Made by a program: the position numbers and the translations under genes. From the IMG/VR virus record IMGVR_UViG_3300031857_024892, positions 1 to 64,000 of that record: a stretch of DNA of 64,000 nucleotides; one strand, given 5' to 3'. This document shows positions 7,762 through 17,689 of the stretch, piece by piece (position 1 is the first letter of the stretch; every line of letters starts with the position of its first letter). Source of the DNA: a virus. The notes under the pieces are model-generated. The model saw nothing but the letters and a program-made list of their open reading frames with translations, ran no database searches and was not told where the DNA came from.

Positions 7762-10700
7762 ATGGCAGCAAGCGTTGTTAGAACCAATCGCCCCACAGTT
7801 TTTACTTCAAATTTGAAGCTTGCGTCCCTGTCTAATCGATACGATGACGTCACAATCAGCAACCAAGAAGCTTCAAATATTGGCAATACGGGTTCCTTTA
7901 GATACGACCAGATTGGAGCTGCATTAAAGTCGACACAAGAACTCAACATCGATTACACACAGCTTGAAAATCACACTTTCTTCAATTCAGCAGTTGCAAA
8001 AGTTAACGTTGCATTTGATAGGATAATCAATAACTACCCATTTGACGGTAGCATCCAAGAGATACAAGATTTTGAAGACAGCTTGACCGGTTATGAGAGG
8101 TACATTCTCTCTCAGTTCACCAAGAGTAGAAACTTCTTACTGTTTGATGGCACATCACACATTGCAGTCACTGATGCAGCAGGTATCAATTTTCCAACTG
8201 TATCAAAGAATGACACAGGCTTAGGAGTTCTTGATCCAAGGACAAATAGCTTCTCATTTGAGTTATTTTGCTATCCTGCAGCACAGTCAAATGATAATCA
8301 GATCATCTTGCAGAAGAGAAAAGATGCGACAACAGCAATTACACTTGCGCTGTCCCAATCAGCATCAACGACGACATGTGATGCTCTCTTTATTGTCTCG
8401 ATGGGAAGCATGTATGTGACAGCGTCAGCAGCTGTCAACAAGGGTGAGTTCAATCACCTCTACTTTGAGTACAGCGCACTTGCATCATCATCATCGCTTA
8501 CCATCTATCGAGATCTTGAACTTGCATCACCCGAGTCAGATTTTGTCGTATTTGACGACTTAAATTTTAGCTCTGCAGATCTTTTAATTGGAACAGGATC
8601 GTCACATACAGCGGGTGCATACACATTCATCCCACAGCAGCATCTGTCGGGTGCTATAGATGAATTAAGATTTTTCCATGATACAAGGTCGCTGGCAGAT
8701 CTTGAATACAATTGGAAGAAAGAGATTTATGCAACTGCACCCTTGAAACTGTATTTCAAGTTCAATGAGCCGACAGGATCTTACGCAGCAAGCGATGTTG
8801 TCCTCGACTACTCAGGCAATTCTCTGCATTCTTACATCACAAACTACAGTGATGCACTGCGTGCTGGAGCAAGTATTGCAAACCCGATGGTCGCTGAAGA
8901 TCCTGATCGCTGCCCTGTTCTGTTCGCAGATTATCCGGCAACGCTGGCTTACAATCAAACTTTACTGGAAGATGCCCGCGACTTTGATGCAGTTAATCCT
9001 AACTTGATCACAAAGATCATACCTGCACACTACCTTAGAGAGGGCTTGGTAAGTCAAGGATTTGCTGATGAAGATGGAACAATCGGCAATGACTTTACGG
9101 GAACATCAATCCCAGGAACAGGTGAGATAGGTTCACCCCAGATTATCACGGCAATGCTTCTCGTCTACGCAAAATTCTTTGACGAGCTAAAGATGTTCGT
9201 GGATCATTTCTCAAATCTTGTCCACGTTGATTATGACCAAGACGTGTCTGTCAGCGACAAGTTTCTGCCATTCCTTGCAAACTATTATGGGTTTGAGGTG
9301 CCTTCCTTCTTTAAGACAGCTCTTGGTGAGCAGTTCTACGATGGTAGAAACATCACCCAGAATGATGAGAAATTGGCACAAAATCTTGACTACGTGAGAA
9401 AGCAGCTTTGGCGTCGTCTGTTGATAAACATGTCAAGCATCATGCGTGAAAAAGGAACGAATGCATCTGTTCGATCACTCTTCAACGCAGCAGGCATCAT
9501 ACCTGAGAATTTCTTCACTATTAGAGAGTTTGGTGGCCCAAAGAAGAACTTTCTTACAGGACGTAGAGAGAATAAGACAGAAATTGCCACAATGCTCGAC
9601 TTCTCCGGTAGCTTAAATCTAACACCAGGCACACTCAACTCTCAAGGATTTTCTTCCGTAAAGCCTCACATTATAGGCTCCTTCCTCTCGGGATCGCGTG
9701 TCGAGCCAGGATATCCTACAGTTGCTGGAACTCCATCAGACGGTTTGTTCACGTCAGGATCATTTACATTTGAAGGCATCTACAAGTACCTGGATCGTCA
9801 AGTTCACTTTGCGTCAGAGAGCTTGATGCGTCTTCATGTTACAGGAACGTCGGCACCGTCTGACGCACATGGTACGCTATTCAACATCATTGCGTCGTCA
9901 GGAAGTGAAGAAGGTGACTATTCACTGACACTTTACGGTCGACCGCTGCAGGGTATTTCAACAAATGTCATCACGCTGCAGCTAACAGGTGTCAACGTCT
10001 TTGATGGTGACAAGTGGAACATCGCATTTGGCCGCCAGCGCAGCGATCAGATAGGACACGCATCGTCATCCTACTTCCTGCGTGTTGGCAAAAATATCGA
10101 CACTGAGACAATTGTTACATTCCAGACATCATCTTACTTTTATGATGAAGACACATTTGGCACGACCAACGTCCTCCAAAATGTCAGCAGCAATTACAAT
10201 GCATCAGGAGCATTTGTCGTCATCGGATCGCAGAGCCTGGCATCAGGTGCATCATTCTTGAACAGCTACACAGCAGATGCCAAGGTCACTAATTTTACCG
10301 GGCGAGTTGCACAGCTCAGAACATGGTCAAAGGCACTAACAGACACAGAGTTTAGTGAGCACATTCGCAACTTCAAGTCACTCGGTGTTGATGACCCTAA
10401 GATCAATTTCTCATTTGATACAGAGACAACAGGCACATTTGAGCGTCTTCGTGTTGACACAAGCACAGATCAATTTACGACAGGCGCTGATGGAAGTGGA
10501 CAAATTCAAATCTTTGACTTTAGCCAGAACAATTTGTTCATGTCGGGCCTTGGATTTGAGGTAAACGCAAGAGTTATCAAGCCAGAGACATTCTACTACT
10601 CTCATTTAGCACCTAACTTTGACCAGAGTACGACGACCAATAAAGTGCGCGTGAGGAGTTTGCAGCGTCCTGAGGAATATGACATCAACACGGCACGCCT

Positions 10701-11157
10701 CGCACCTGTCTACGACGTCATTAGAAGCGAGGAACCAGAAGATGATCGCCGTTTCCTCATCGAGTACTCAGTTGTTAAAGCGCTTAACGAGGATATCATC
10801 CGCCTCCTGGCAGATCTTGATTTCTTCAACAACGGTTTGGGAAAACCATCTTACCTCTACGATGAATACTACCCAGACATTGAACAGCTTCGGAAGATCT
10901 ACTTCAATCGTCTAACTGACAAGCTCAACTATAAAGTGTTCTTCGATCTCTTCAAGTGGTTCGACACGTCCTACACAGATCTTGTCAGCTCTTTGATGCC
11001 CAAGAAGACACAATTTCTCGGGATCAACTACACAATCGAGTCGCACATGCTTGAGCGTCATAGGATGCGCTACCTCTACGACCAGCAGTACACACTGGGC
11101 ACCGTCGCTGTCCAGAATGAGACAGGTGTGGGCTTTGAAACTGGCATCATCACATAG
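7762..11157 (+). CDS. Large baseplate-associated protein with two LamG-like domains
   Basis: 1131 residues. Two concanavalin A/LamG-like jelly rolls are visible, at about 150-330 (NSFSFELFCYPAAQS, GEFNHLYFEYSA, HLSGAIDELRFFHDTRSLAD) and about 645-890 (SGSFTFEGIYKY, RVAQLRTWSKALTDTEFSEH). Between them, about 460-600, is a helical block (DKFLPFLANYYGFEVPSFF, DYVRKQLWRRLLINMSSIMR) that resembles the wedge-binding part of P2 gpI-type proteins. The C-terminal 200 residues are helical (YDEYYPDIEQLRKIYFNRLT). Size and place after gp6 match T4 gp7 (1032 residues); that equivalence is inference. LamG domains commonly bind glycans. AGGGTGG lies near the start, and only two bases separate it from the previous stop. 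Confidence 0.6.
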   Translation: MAASVVRTNRPTVFTSNLKLASLSNRYDDVTISNQEASNIGNTGSFRYDQIGAALKSTQELNIDYTQLENHTFFNSAVAKVNVAFDRIINNYPFDGSIQEIQDFEDSLTGYERYILSQFTKSRNFLLFDGTSHIAVTDAAGINFPTVSKNDTGLGVLDPRTNSFSFELFCYPAAQSNDNQIILQKRKDATTAITLALSQSASTTTCDALFIVSMGSMYVTASAAVNKGEFNHLYFEYSALASSSSLTIYRDLELASPESDFVVFDDLNFSSADLLIGTGSSHTAGAYTFIPQQHLSGAIDELRFFHDTRSLADLEYNWKKEIYATAPLKLYFKFNEPTGSYAASDVVLDYSGNSLHSYITNYSDALRAGASIANPMVAEDPDRCPVLFADYPATLAYNQTLLEDARDFDAVNPNLITKIIPAHYLREGLVSQGFADEDGTIGNDFTGTSIPGTGEIGSPQIITAMLLVYAKFFDELKMFVDHFSNLVHVDYDQDVSVSDKFLPFLANYYGFEVPSFFKTALGEQFYDGRNITQNDEKLAQNLDYVRKQLWRRLLINMSSIMREKGTNASVRSLFNAAGIIPENFFTIREFGGPKKNFLTGRRENKTEIATMLDFSGSLNLTPGTLNSQGFSSVKPHIIGSFLSGSRVEPGYPTVAGTPSDGLFTSGSFTFEGIYKYLDRQVHFASESLMRLHVTGTSAPSDAHGTLFNIIASSGSEEGDYSLTLYGRPLQGISTNVITLQLTGVNVFDGDKWNIAFGRQRSDQIGHASSSYFLRVGKNIDTETIVTFQTSSYFYDEDTFGTTNVLQNVSSNYNASGAFVVIGSQSLASGASFLNSYTADAKVTNFTGRVAQLRTWSKALTDTEFSEHIRNFKSLGVDDPKINFSFDTETTGTFERLRVDTSTDQFTTGADGSGQIQIFDFSQNNLFMSGLGFEVNARVIKPETFYYSHLAPNFDQSTTTNKVRVRSLQRPEEYDINTARLAPVYDVIRSEEPEDDRRFLIEYSVVKALNEDIIRLLADLDFFNNGLGKPSYLYDEYYPDIEQLRKIYFNRLTDKLNYKVFFDLFKWFDTSYTDLVSSLMPKKTQFLGINYTIESHMLERHRMRYLYDQQYTLGTVAVQNETGVGFETGIIT

Positions 11158-11165
11158 TTATTACC

Positions 11166-11894
11166 ATGTCATACACACCATTTAACGAGAGCCTTCACGT
11201 CATTAGAGGCAATTCCAACCAGGATGGCATAGACATAACTCCTGTAAGCCAGCTGCTCCAGGGCAATGAGATCAGAGATCCACTACGCCTGAGAAAAGGC
11301 TTGCTGCCTTACATGGGAATGCGGTCGATCAGAGTCGATGAGCAAGGGCTGATAGATAAATCAATAGAGATCAACGATCTTGGGCAGGATGTCAAAGCAT
11401 CAACAACCGCGTATGTGGATACCACAGAACGCTGGACACCCGCACAGATCATCCAGGGAGATCTGGCAGAGAGCTTTCTCAGTGAGCTTGCCACACGGCA
11501 AGTGATTGATGAGAAAAATGATGGTCAAATCAGCATTTTTGATCCCAGTGGTATTGAAGTTCCCTTCTCTTCACGTGGTTTCAAGGGAAGCCTCAACGGA
11601 GAGAACGAGTATATAGGCACACAATTGCTAGATAGCAAATACCAGCTGCTCGACGGGCTAGATGATTTTCTAGACGGTCAAGAGGAGATTTTAGGAATAA
11701 CAGTTCCTGCAATCTTGTCCATGAATGACCAGCTTCTAAAGCCCTTCGAAGATCTAAGGCACGACGACACGGATCGATTTGGTATCAATATTTTAAACCA
11801 GAATGTAAATCTGTATGATCGATATGCGGCAGGAGGTTTTGTGTATGCAGGCAATGACCGCGACTCAATCGCCTTCGGCGGGCTTAAAGGCTGA
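11166..11894 (+). CDS. Structural protein of unknown function
   Basis: 242 residues, no recognised domain. It begins MSYTPFNESLHVIRGNSNQD and contains PLRLRKGLLPYMGMRSIRVD, SSRGFKGSLNGENEYIGTQL and a C-terminal LYDRYAAGGFVYAGNDRDS. The charge is near neutral and there is no signal peptide or membrane span. It lies in the middle of the baseplate/fibre gene run, 8 bases after the large LamG protein and 2 bases before the next gene, so it is almost certainly made with them. A connector between a wedge protein and a fibre is a reasonable guess only. Confidence 0.55.
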   Translation: MSYTPFNESLHVIRGNSNQDGIDITPVSQLLQGNEIRDPLRLRKGLLPYMGMRSIRVDEQGLIDKSIEINDLGQDVKASTTAYVDTTERWTPAQIIQGDLAESFLSELATRQVIDEKNDGQISIFDPSGIEVPFSSRGFKGSLNGENEYIGTQLLDSKYQLLDGLDDFLDGQEEILGITVPAILSMNDQLLKPFEDLRHDDTDRFGINILNQNVNLYDRYAAGGFVYAGNDRDSIAFGGLKG

Positions 11895-11896
11895 CA

Positions 11897-14233
11897 ATGT
11901 CAACTAAATTTCTTAGAAAAACTGTAAGGCGCATTATAAGAGACAACGACCAGTTCCAAGATGCGTATCCCAAGCTGATCAGATCATCAGATCCGCTTGA
12001 TAACGGTATCGACAGTAACTTAAAGTTTTTAGATAATAGGACAATCGTATTCTCAACAAACAATACGACATTTCCTGCGATGGTTCCCGCTGGATCAACA
12101 ACGCTACCTTCTAGTTCAATCAGCGCAAATGTTGTTATTGACGCCGCCGCTGTTGAACAGAGTGTGCAGCTACCAGGCAGCGTGGAGGGGCTTGAGCCTT
12201 TCAATGAGAGCCTTTTCAGTATTCCAGGAACAAGTGAATATACAACAACGTCTTCTCTAGCATACGGCTTCACGTCTGCAGCACGTAACAAGATTGCAAT
12301 ACCGATTGATATTACACCCACCCAAGAAAAGCTTCTCTGTCGCCTGAGATCGGGAGAAGTAAATACAAATCCTAACAGTGAGTTTTACGGCAAGCCAAGC
12401 ACAGGATTTTGCTATTTTAATTTTGATTTAAAGCGTTGGGAAGATATTGGCTTTGGATATGCACCCACTTACGTCGGACATATGGGTAAGTTTACAGGTC
12501 ACCTCTATTTTATGGCACAGTTCCAGGGAACATCAAACCTTGCCCATATAACCAATGCATACGGATCCAGTCAAAATGCAATGACTGCTGTAGGATACAA
12601 AAATATTGGTTCACCTACAATGTTCTTTGACGCGCCAAACGCTAGAAGGTATTACGCAACGGGTAGTCAGGCATTGTCTCTGTCAAACTACATTGATCAA
12701 CCGTTCATGCTCGAAAGAGTTGATGTAACTTTGCCATTTGTCGCAAGAAGAAAACATCCAGGACAACCATTCACATCAAATATAAAAGATGGTGCTTATC
12801 GAGATGTTGATAACCTTGTATTTTTTCTCTATAGACAGACACAGCCTCCAAGTGATCATCCAGACGGAGCTCAAATCGCAAGCCAGCGTTTTCTCATCAC
12901 AAATGGGTCACTTACATTCTATAATAGTAAAGTTAATGAAGCAGTCAGCTTTACAACACATAATCCAGAATTTAGCTATGACTATAATATTCCACTAACG
13001 TCTATAGTTGCAAGTACTTTTACAGGTTCAGTTACATTCTCAATTTACCCGAAAGACTATCCAACACAGTTTGGAGGCGTTTCGTCATTCTCATCAGACT
13101 CGGGTTACAGCGCTACAACTTATCTTGTTGAAACTATGAATTTTTGGCCAGGTAGCGTGCAGAATATTGTAACAGCATCTACCGTAGCTGATGTTGATAA
13201 TGCCGGGTTTTATGTCTACAGAACTAGCAACGCACCTGTAGCAGGAGATGATTACGCAGACACAAGATTTAAAGGTTTTGTCTCAACAGACACACGCTTA
13301 CTGAAAAGAGTCGAGGGATCTTTAATACCATCAAGTGGCATTATAAGCAATGACCTACCACAGACAGGCAGCTCACCTTACCTTCTCCTTCCTACAGATC
13401 AGTTAATATTTGGAATTGAGTCAGATGTCTGCACAGTTCTGCCTACAGGCTCTCTGGTATCTCCAGCTGGTTATGACGAATCGTTTTTAAGCCAAACAGG
13501 ATCATTCTTCAAGCTTCTTGCAGAGAAAGCGCAAGTTACGCTATTCGGATCACTCATACAGAGCGGCATCTCTAAGACACACAACAGCCTTAACCAAAAT
13601 TTAATCTCACCTGCAGTGCACGAGATCATTGCAAATCTACAAGATGATAGCGACCAGTTTGACGTGGCCGAGAAGAAAACTTTCTATGGTAATTACATTG
13701 ATAACTACGTGGAAGGTTCGATATTAGATGGCACACGTCGTGTTTATGCTAGCTTGACAAATGACCCACCATTTCTATCGGGATCATTTACACGTCAAGT
13801 TATGTTAGTAGATGAAGAGAAGTCTTATTACCGAGTAGGACCAAGAACAGTAACACTTGGAATTCCACCTTACGCGTTTTCTTTTGTTGTTCCTTACAGC
13901 GGCCTCACGAAACCAAAGAATTATTTTAGATACGATCGATACGGTAATTTTAGAGACATGATTGAGCAGGCACAAGATTACAGAATATTCAACAAAACCA
14001 TCTACAAAAAAAGTGGAGGATTTGAAGAACAAGGGCCCGCATACGCCAAATTCGTCTTGTCATCATCTGATATACCTGTGTCAGCATCACTGACACAATG
14101 TAACAATCTTAGCCCATACATGACAGGAACATTTCCATTTGCTGATGATGTTGGAACATCAACTTCACGCGGCCCGTACACAACAACGCAGAATAATCCC
14201 TTCATTCCGATCACCAACATTTTCAAGACATGA
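11897..14233 (+). CDS. Large beta-rich structural protein, unknown function
   Basis: 778 residues. The N-terminus is a short basic helix (FLRKTVRRIIRDNDQFQD); the rest is beta-rich with many TGS/SGS turns, such as TFTGSVTFSIYPKDYPTQF, and aromatic patches, as in fibres and receptor-binding proteins. No enzyme motif is seen. Much of 12350-13400 is more AT-rich in third positions than the neighbouring genes, which could reflect recent exchange. It ends GPYTTTQNNPFIPITNIFKT. It starts 2 bases after the upstream stop and is followed by a 24-base gap with TTATAATTAGAATA before the next ATG. Confidence 0.55.
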   Translation: MSTKFLRKTVRRIIRDNDQFQDAYPKLIRSSDPLDNGIDSNLKFLDNRTIVFSTNNTTFPAMVPAGSTTLPSSSISANVVIDAAAVEQSVQLPGSVEGLEPFNESLFSIPGTSEYTTTSSLAYGFTSAARNKIAIPIDITPTQEKLLCRLRSGEVNTNPNSEFYGKPSTGFCYFNFDLKRWEDIGFGYAPTYVGHMGKFTGHLYFMAQFQGTSNLAHITNAYGSSQNAMTAVGYKNIGSPTMFFDAPNARRYYATGSQALSLSNYIDQPFMLERVDVTLPFVARRKHPGQPFTSNIKDGAYRDVDNLVFFLYRQTQPPSDHPDGAQIASQRFLITNGSLTFYNSKVNEAVSFTTHNPEFSYDYNIPLTSIVASTFTGSVTFSIYPKDYPTQFGGVSSFSSDSGYSATTYLVETMNFWPGSVQNIVTASTVADVDNAGFYVYRTSNAPVAGDDYADTRFKGFVSTDTRLLKRVEGSLIPSSGIISNDLPQTGSSPYLLLPTDQLIFGIESDVCTVLPTGSLVSPAGYDESFLSQTGSFFKLLAEKAQVTLFGSLIQSGISKTHNSLNQNLISPAVHEIIANLQDDSDQFDVAEKKTFYGNYIDNYVEGSILDGTRRVYASLTNDPPFLSGSFTRQVMLVDEEKSYYRVGPRTVTLGIPPYAFSFVVPYSGLTKPKNYFRYDRYGNFRDMIEQAQDYRIFNKTIYKKSGGFEEQGPAYAKFVLSSSDIPVSASLTQCNNLSPYMTGTFPFADDVGTSTSRGPYTTTQNNPFIPITNIFKT

Positions 14234-14257
14234 TGACACTGTTATAATTAGAATAGC

Positions 14258-15271
14258 ATGTCTGGTATTCTCGATTCAAAAACACGCATCATGGACGTCG
14301 TTCTCACTGTTGAGGGCCGTCGCCAGCTCGCTGCAGGAAAATTTGTCCCACAGTTCGCATCTTTTACAGATCGACACGTTTTCTACGCAAAAGATGCTGT
14401 GAGTGGTTCAGATGATGCATCTTCATACATCTACTTTGAAGCAGGCAATCGTGTCCAGGATCAGATCGTCATCGAGAACGACGACAGTGGCTTGTTGGTT
14501 CCTTATGACGGCAGTACGACAAGAGTTTCGTCTGATGGCCGAGTTTATTCCGCATCTATCGATACACTGGCATCACCAGGCGGAGCGGGAACTTACAATC
14601 GCGTTAACTATGCACCTGTGACGAGCTCATTTGCATCCATGTTTGAGCTGGTCAGCGGATCCATCCTTGACAGTCTGACTGAGCAGCAACTCATACAGAC
14701 GTCACTACCCTACGAGATCTACAGTCAATTCAAGCTGACGACAGGATCTATCACTTTCCGAAGAAACAACTTTGTCCCATTTCGTGGAACGCAGCCTGTA
14801 GGTCAGATTGGATCACTTGATCCTTTCATGATTGACCGTCAACTCTCTCATCTAGATAATTTTCAGTTTTTAGCACCTGTCTACGTAGATGATACTGACA
14901 TCCAGCAAAATTTGGGTACGTACCTGCCAATCTCTGAAGTAGAACCACTAACTTATGATGAGCTAATGCGCAATCTTGTCGGATCAGATCCTCAAGTTTC
15001 TCTCAAGGAGAAGATAACTGTTGACTTTGCTGAGACATCTCTTGCGAGTAACGTCTTCATGCAGATCTTTGAAGGCTCAACAACAGACAGCACAGGTGTT
15101 GAGATGCTCAAGAAACTTGACTGCATTGACTTTGGTGAGTTTAAAGATGAGAATGACAGGCAGCGCCCGTTCAAGCGCGTATTTTTCGTCGGCAAGGTTT
15201 ATGCTGCTGACAGCGAGGATAACTTTCAGGCACCTGCCTTCGTCAATCTCTTTACAATCGTGGCGGAGTAA
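14258..15271 (+). CDS. Structural protein with 'VLTxxGRxxLA' N-terminal module
   Basis: 337 residues. The first 45 residues (DSKTRIMDVVLTVEGRRQLA, then FVPQFASFTDRHVFYAKD) match in pattern the start of the protein at 23233 (VDAVLTDLGRQFLA, then FNIVKFALADNEVDY). This looks like a shared docking module. The remainder is mixed alpha/beta with no known motif; the C-terminal part has KKLDCIDFGEFKDENDRQRP and FKRVFFVGKVYAADSEDNFQ. It is likely a baseplate or fibre component. Its stop is immediately followed by the next ATG (TAAATG), so expression is coupled. Confidence 0.55.
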   Translation: MSGILDSKTRIMDVVLTVEGRRQLAAGKFVPQFASFTDRHVFYAKDAVSGSDDASSYIYFEAGNRVQDQIVIENDDSGLLVPYDGSTTRVSSDGRVYSASIDTLASPGGAGTYNRVNYAPVTSSFASMFELVSGSILDSLTEQQLIQTSLPYEIYSQFKLTTGSITFRRNNFVPFRGTQPVGQIGSLDPFMIDRQLSHLDNFQFLAPVYVDDTDIQQNLGTYLPISEVEPLTYDELMRNLVGSDPQVSLKEKITVDFAETSLASNVFMQIFEGSTTDSTGVEMLKKLDCIDFGEFKDENDRQRPFKRVFFVGKVYAADSEDNFQAPAFVNLFTIVAE

Positions 15272-17689
15272 ATGAACACAGTCAACAGCGATCTGATCAC
15301 GATCATCAAAGATCTCCCACAGTCAAGCATTGACCTCAAAACTGTGACCGTTGACGATAGACAGTTCTATGAGTACACAGTCAGCTTCTTGGTCGACCAG
15401 ATTGCAGCTTATGCTGCAAATGTTAGGACGATGCGTGTTGATATTGCTTACAAGCGTGTGGGCAAGACATTCGCGCTTCTTGGTGGAAGAACTTTCGCAA
15501 CAACGAGCGATATCAACAACCAGATCCTCGGCGGTAAAAGGATCCGAAGAGATTTCGTCAATGATCGTGATAAAGAACAGCTAGATAACACCATCACGAC
15601 CCGACGAGCAGACATTTTCTCACGCTCAAGGAAAGTGAGTCGTTTTCGTCTGCAAGGTTCAAGATTTGTTGATCTTGCAGTCATTGAGAGCACATTTGAG
15701 CCCGTTGCAGGCTTGCCCTCTAGTCAAGTATCAAAGATCATCGCATCTGATCTTATCAAGAACACACCTCCCGAGGCTACGTCGTCCAGCGGCGTCAACG
15801 TGTACTCAAATCTAACTTTGTCAGGCAGAGATCCTGCAAAGCAGATTGTGGGTGCAAGCCTAGTTGAAGATGCTGAGATTGCTCGCAAGGGAATGGGTGC
15901 AGCACAACAGCAGCAGCGCACCATCGGGGGTGCGTTCACAACAACAGCACTCCAGGGCAACAGGAACAACCTCCTTCCTGCAACTTTAACAGCACAGAAG
16001 CGTCAGAAAGTATCAACAGACGTGCTGCTACCGCACACATTTCGAATCCCAGCATCTTTGACACCGCCCAGCGGTAAATTTACCATCATATGCACGATCA
16101 GGAAGGCAAATGGTGACCTTGTCCAGAAGATTGACTTTACAATTAATCATGCGCGCCAGCTCATCAAAAATAGCGTACCAAGTCAGCTTCCAGCGATCGG
16201 CGTCCAATTTGTGTCTAAGACGACTGCACAAGTCAATGTCTTCAACAAAGATCCTCGAGTGACTGGGATTAGGATCTACAATCGAGACGTTCCCACCTAT
16301 CAGTCTGTGGCCCAGCAAGCACCATTCAAGGTCGTTGGAACACTTCCAGCAGATTGGCGCCAGCAGGCAATCACGAGAAAGTTACCGATCAAGTCAACAA
16401 CAAATAAGATCATTCGTGCTGTGCCTGTGCTTACATCTGGCATTGTGCTAGGCAATTTTGAGAGTAAAACGCTGTCTGTGAGAGATGAACTTGTCGCGGG
16501 TACAGTTGTCGCAACTGCGAACAAAGGAAATGTGACCATTGAGCTGTTCGGTGCTCCTGCAAATTACAAGTACGTCCAGTTTGTGCGTCGATCTATCGAC
16601 AAGAAACAGAAGCAATGGGATAACATACAGACACCACTAAAGATAGGTGCCGGGATCGCTACAATTGAAGATTTGACAGTCAACACTGAGCGCACATATG
16701 AGTATGCTGCCTTCCTGCAGGACACTTACGGTAATATTAAGCGTGCAAGAACAACATCCGTGGTTAGAGTTACTGACTACACATCAGGCACGGAAATTAG
16801 TGTTACGCAGAAGAGTGTAAATGTCAGCGGTGCGAGCACCACAACAACATTCAATGTGTCTGTTACACTTACTAAGGATAGTGATACAACAGCAATCCTA
16901 AACGCGACGAAAGAGCAGGGAATTGATAACTACTTTGAAGAAGAGACGTTAAAGTTGTCGGGCGATCTGTCTTCCATCACAAAGGTGAATGTTAGAAGGG
17001 TATCGCTCGACACAGGTGAGATCAAAGATCTGGGTGTTGTGACACCTGGAGATTTTACTGATACAGCGACTGAGAATGTCGTCTACATCTTTGAGGGCCT
17101 CCTACGAGGCCAAGCTGATCTTTTTGAAGAGATAGGTGCAGATAAGACGTCACCCCGTGTTTTCAATCCGAGAGATGCTCTCCAGCGAAGTCAAATTGTG
17201 TCGTCAAACTTGACGTCAAAACCACAACTTTCAAAAGTTAACTTCACACAGAAGTTCCTGTCCAAGAAGGCTACGCTGCGGGGAACTTTGTCGTATGGCA
17301 ACACAAAAGTTACCGATGTCGACACATCAGGTTTCTTGCAAGGGCGTCTAGGTATCACGGATATATTTGCTGTAAATCAAACAGCTGGATCGACAAATAT
17401 CAATAACTTTGAACTCGTCACAGTTGATGAAGGCCGCCGCCTCATATCATTTGATGTAACCAGCACAACCGCACAAAAAGTCATCGACTTCTTTATCATC
17501 TCAACGATCAAGGGCGGCGTGAGATCTATCGTTGGAACGTGTCACTACGTTGACGATAGTGTGCGACAAAATTTCCTTGATGACAAGACGAGGTTGAGGA
17601 CGGGGCAGATTGCATATGTCGTCACTCCTGTCAAGTACGATGGAACAACGCTAAATGAGACAACAACGCGTCAATTCGAGGTGGTGTGA
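15272..17689 (+). CDS. Large structural protein with FN3-like region
   Basis: 805 residues. The N-terminal 100 residues are mixed alpha/beta. Residues about 415-510 look like a fibronectin type III fold: NVTIELFGAPANYKYVQFVR, TPLKIGAGIATIEDLTVNTE, RTYEYAAFLQDTYGNIKRAR. The segment around 180-260 is rich in Gln, Ala and Thr and may be flexible. FN3 and related Ig-like domains are frequent in tail and baseplate proteins and are thought to hold weakly to cell surfaces. No catalytic motif is seen. It begins right after the previous stop, and its own stop overlaps the next ATG (TGATG). Confidence 0.55.
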   Translation: MNTVNSDLITIIKDLPQSSIDLKTVTVDDRQFYEYTVSFLVDQIAAYAANVRTMRVDIAYKRVGKTFALLGGRTFATTSDINNQILGGKRIRRDFVNDRDKEQLDNTITTRRADIFSRSRKVSRFRLQGSRFVDLAVIESTFEPVAGLPSSQVSKIIASDLIKNTPPEATSSSGVNVYSNLTLSGRDPAKQIVGASLVEDAEIARKGMGAAQQQQRTIGGAFTTTALQGNRNNLLPATLTAQKRQKVSTDVLLPHTFRIPASLTPPSGKFTIICTIRKANGDLVQKIDFTINHARQLIKNSVPSQLPAIGVQFVSKTTAQVNVFNKDPRVTGIRIYNRDVPTYQSVAQQAPFKVVGTLPADWRQQAITRKLPIKSTTNKIIRAVPVLTSGIVLGNFESKTLSVRDELVAGTVVATANKGNVTIELFGAPANYKYVQFVRRSIDKKQKQWDNIQTPLKIGAGIATIEDLTVNTERTYEYAAFLQDTYGNIKRARTTSVVRVTDYTSGTEISVTQKSVNVSGASTTTTFNVSVTLTKDSDTTAILNATKEQGIDNYFEEETLKLSGDLSSITKVNVRRVSLDTGEIKDLGVVTPGDFTDTATENVVYIFEGLLRGQADLFEEIGADKTSPRVFNPRDALQRSQIVSSNLTSKPQLSKVNFTQKFLSKKATLRGTLSYGNTKVTDVDTSGFLQGRLGITDIFAVNQTAGSTNINNFELVTVDEGRRLISFDVTSTTAQKVIDFFIISTIKGGVRSIVGTCHYVDDSVRQNFLDDKTRLRTGQIAYVVTPVKYDGTTLNETTTRQFEVV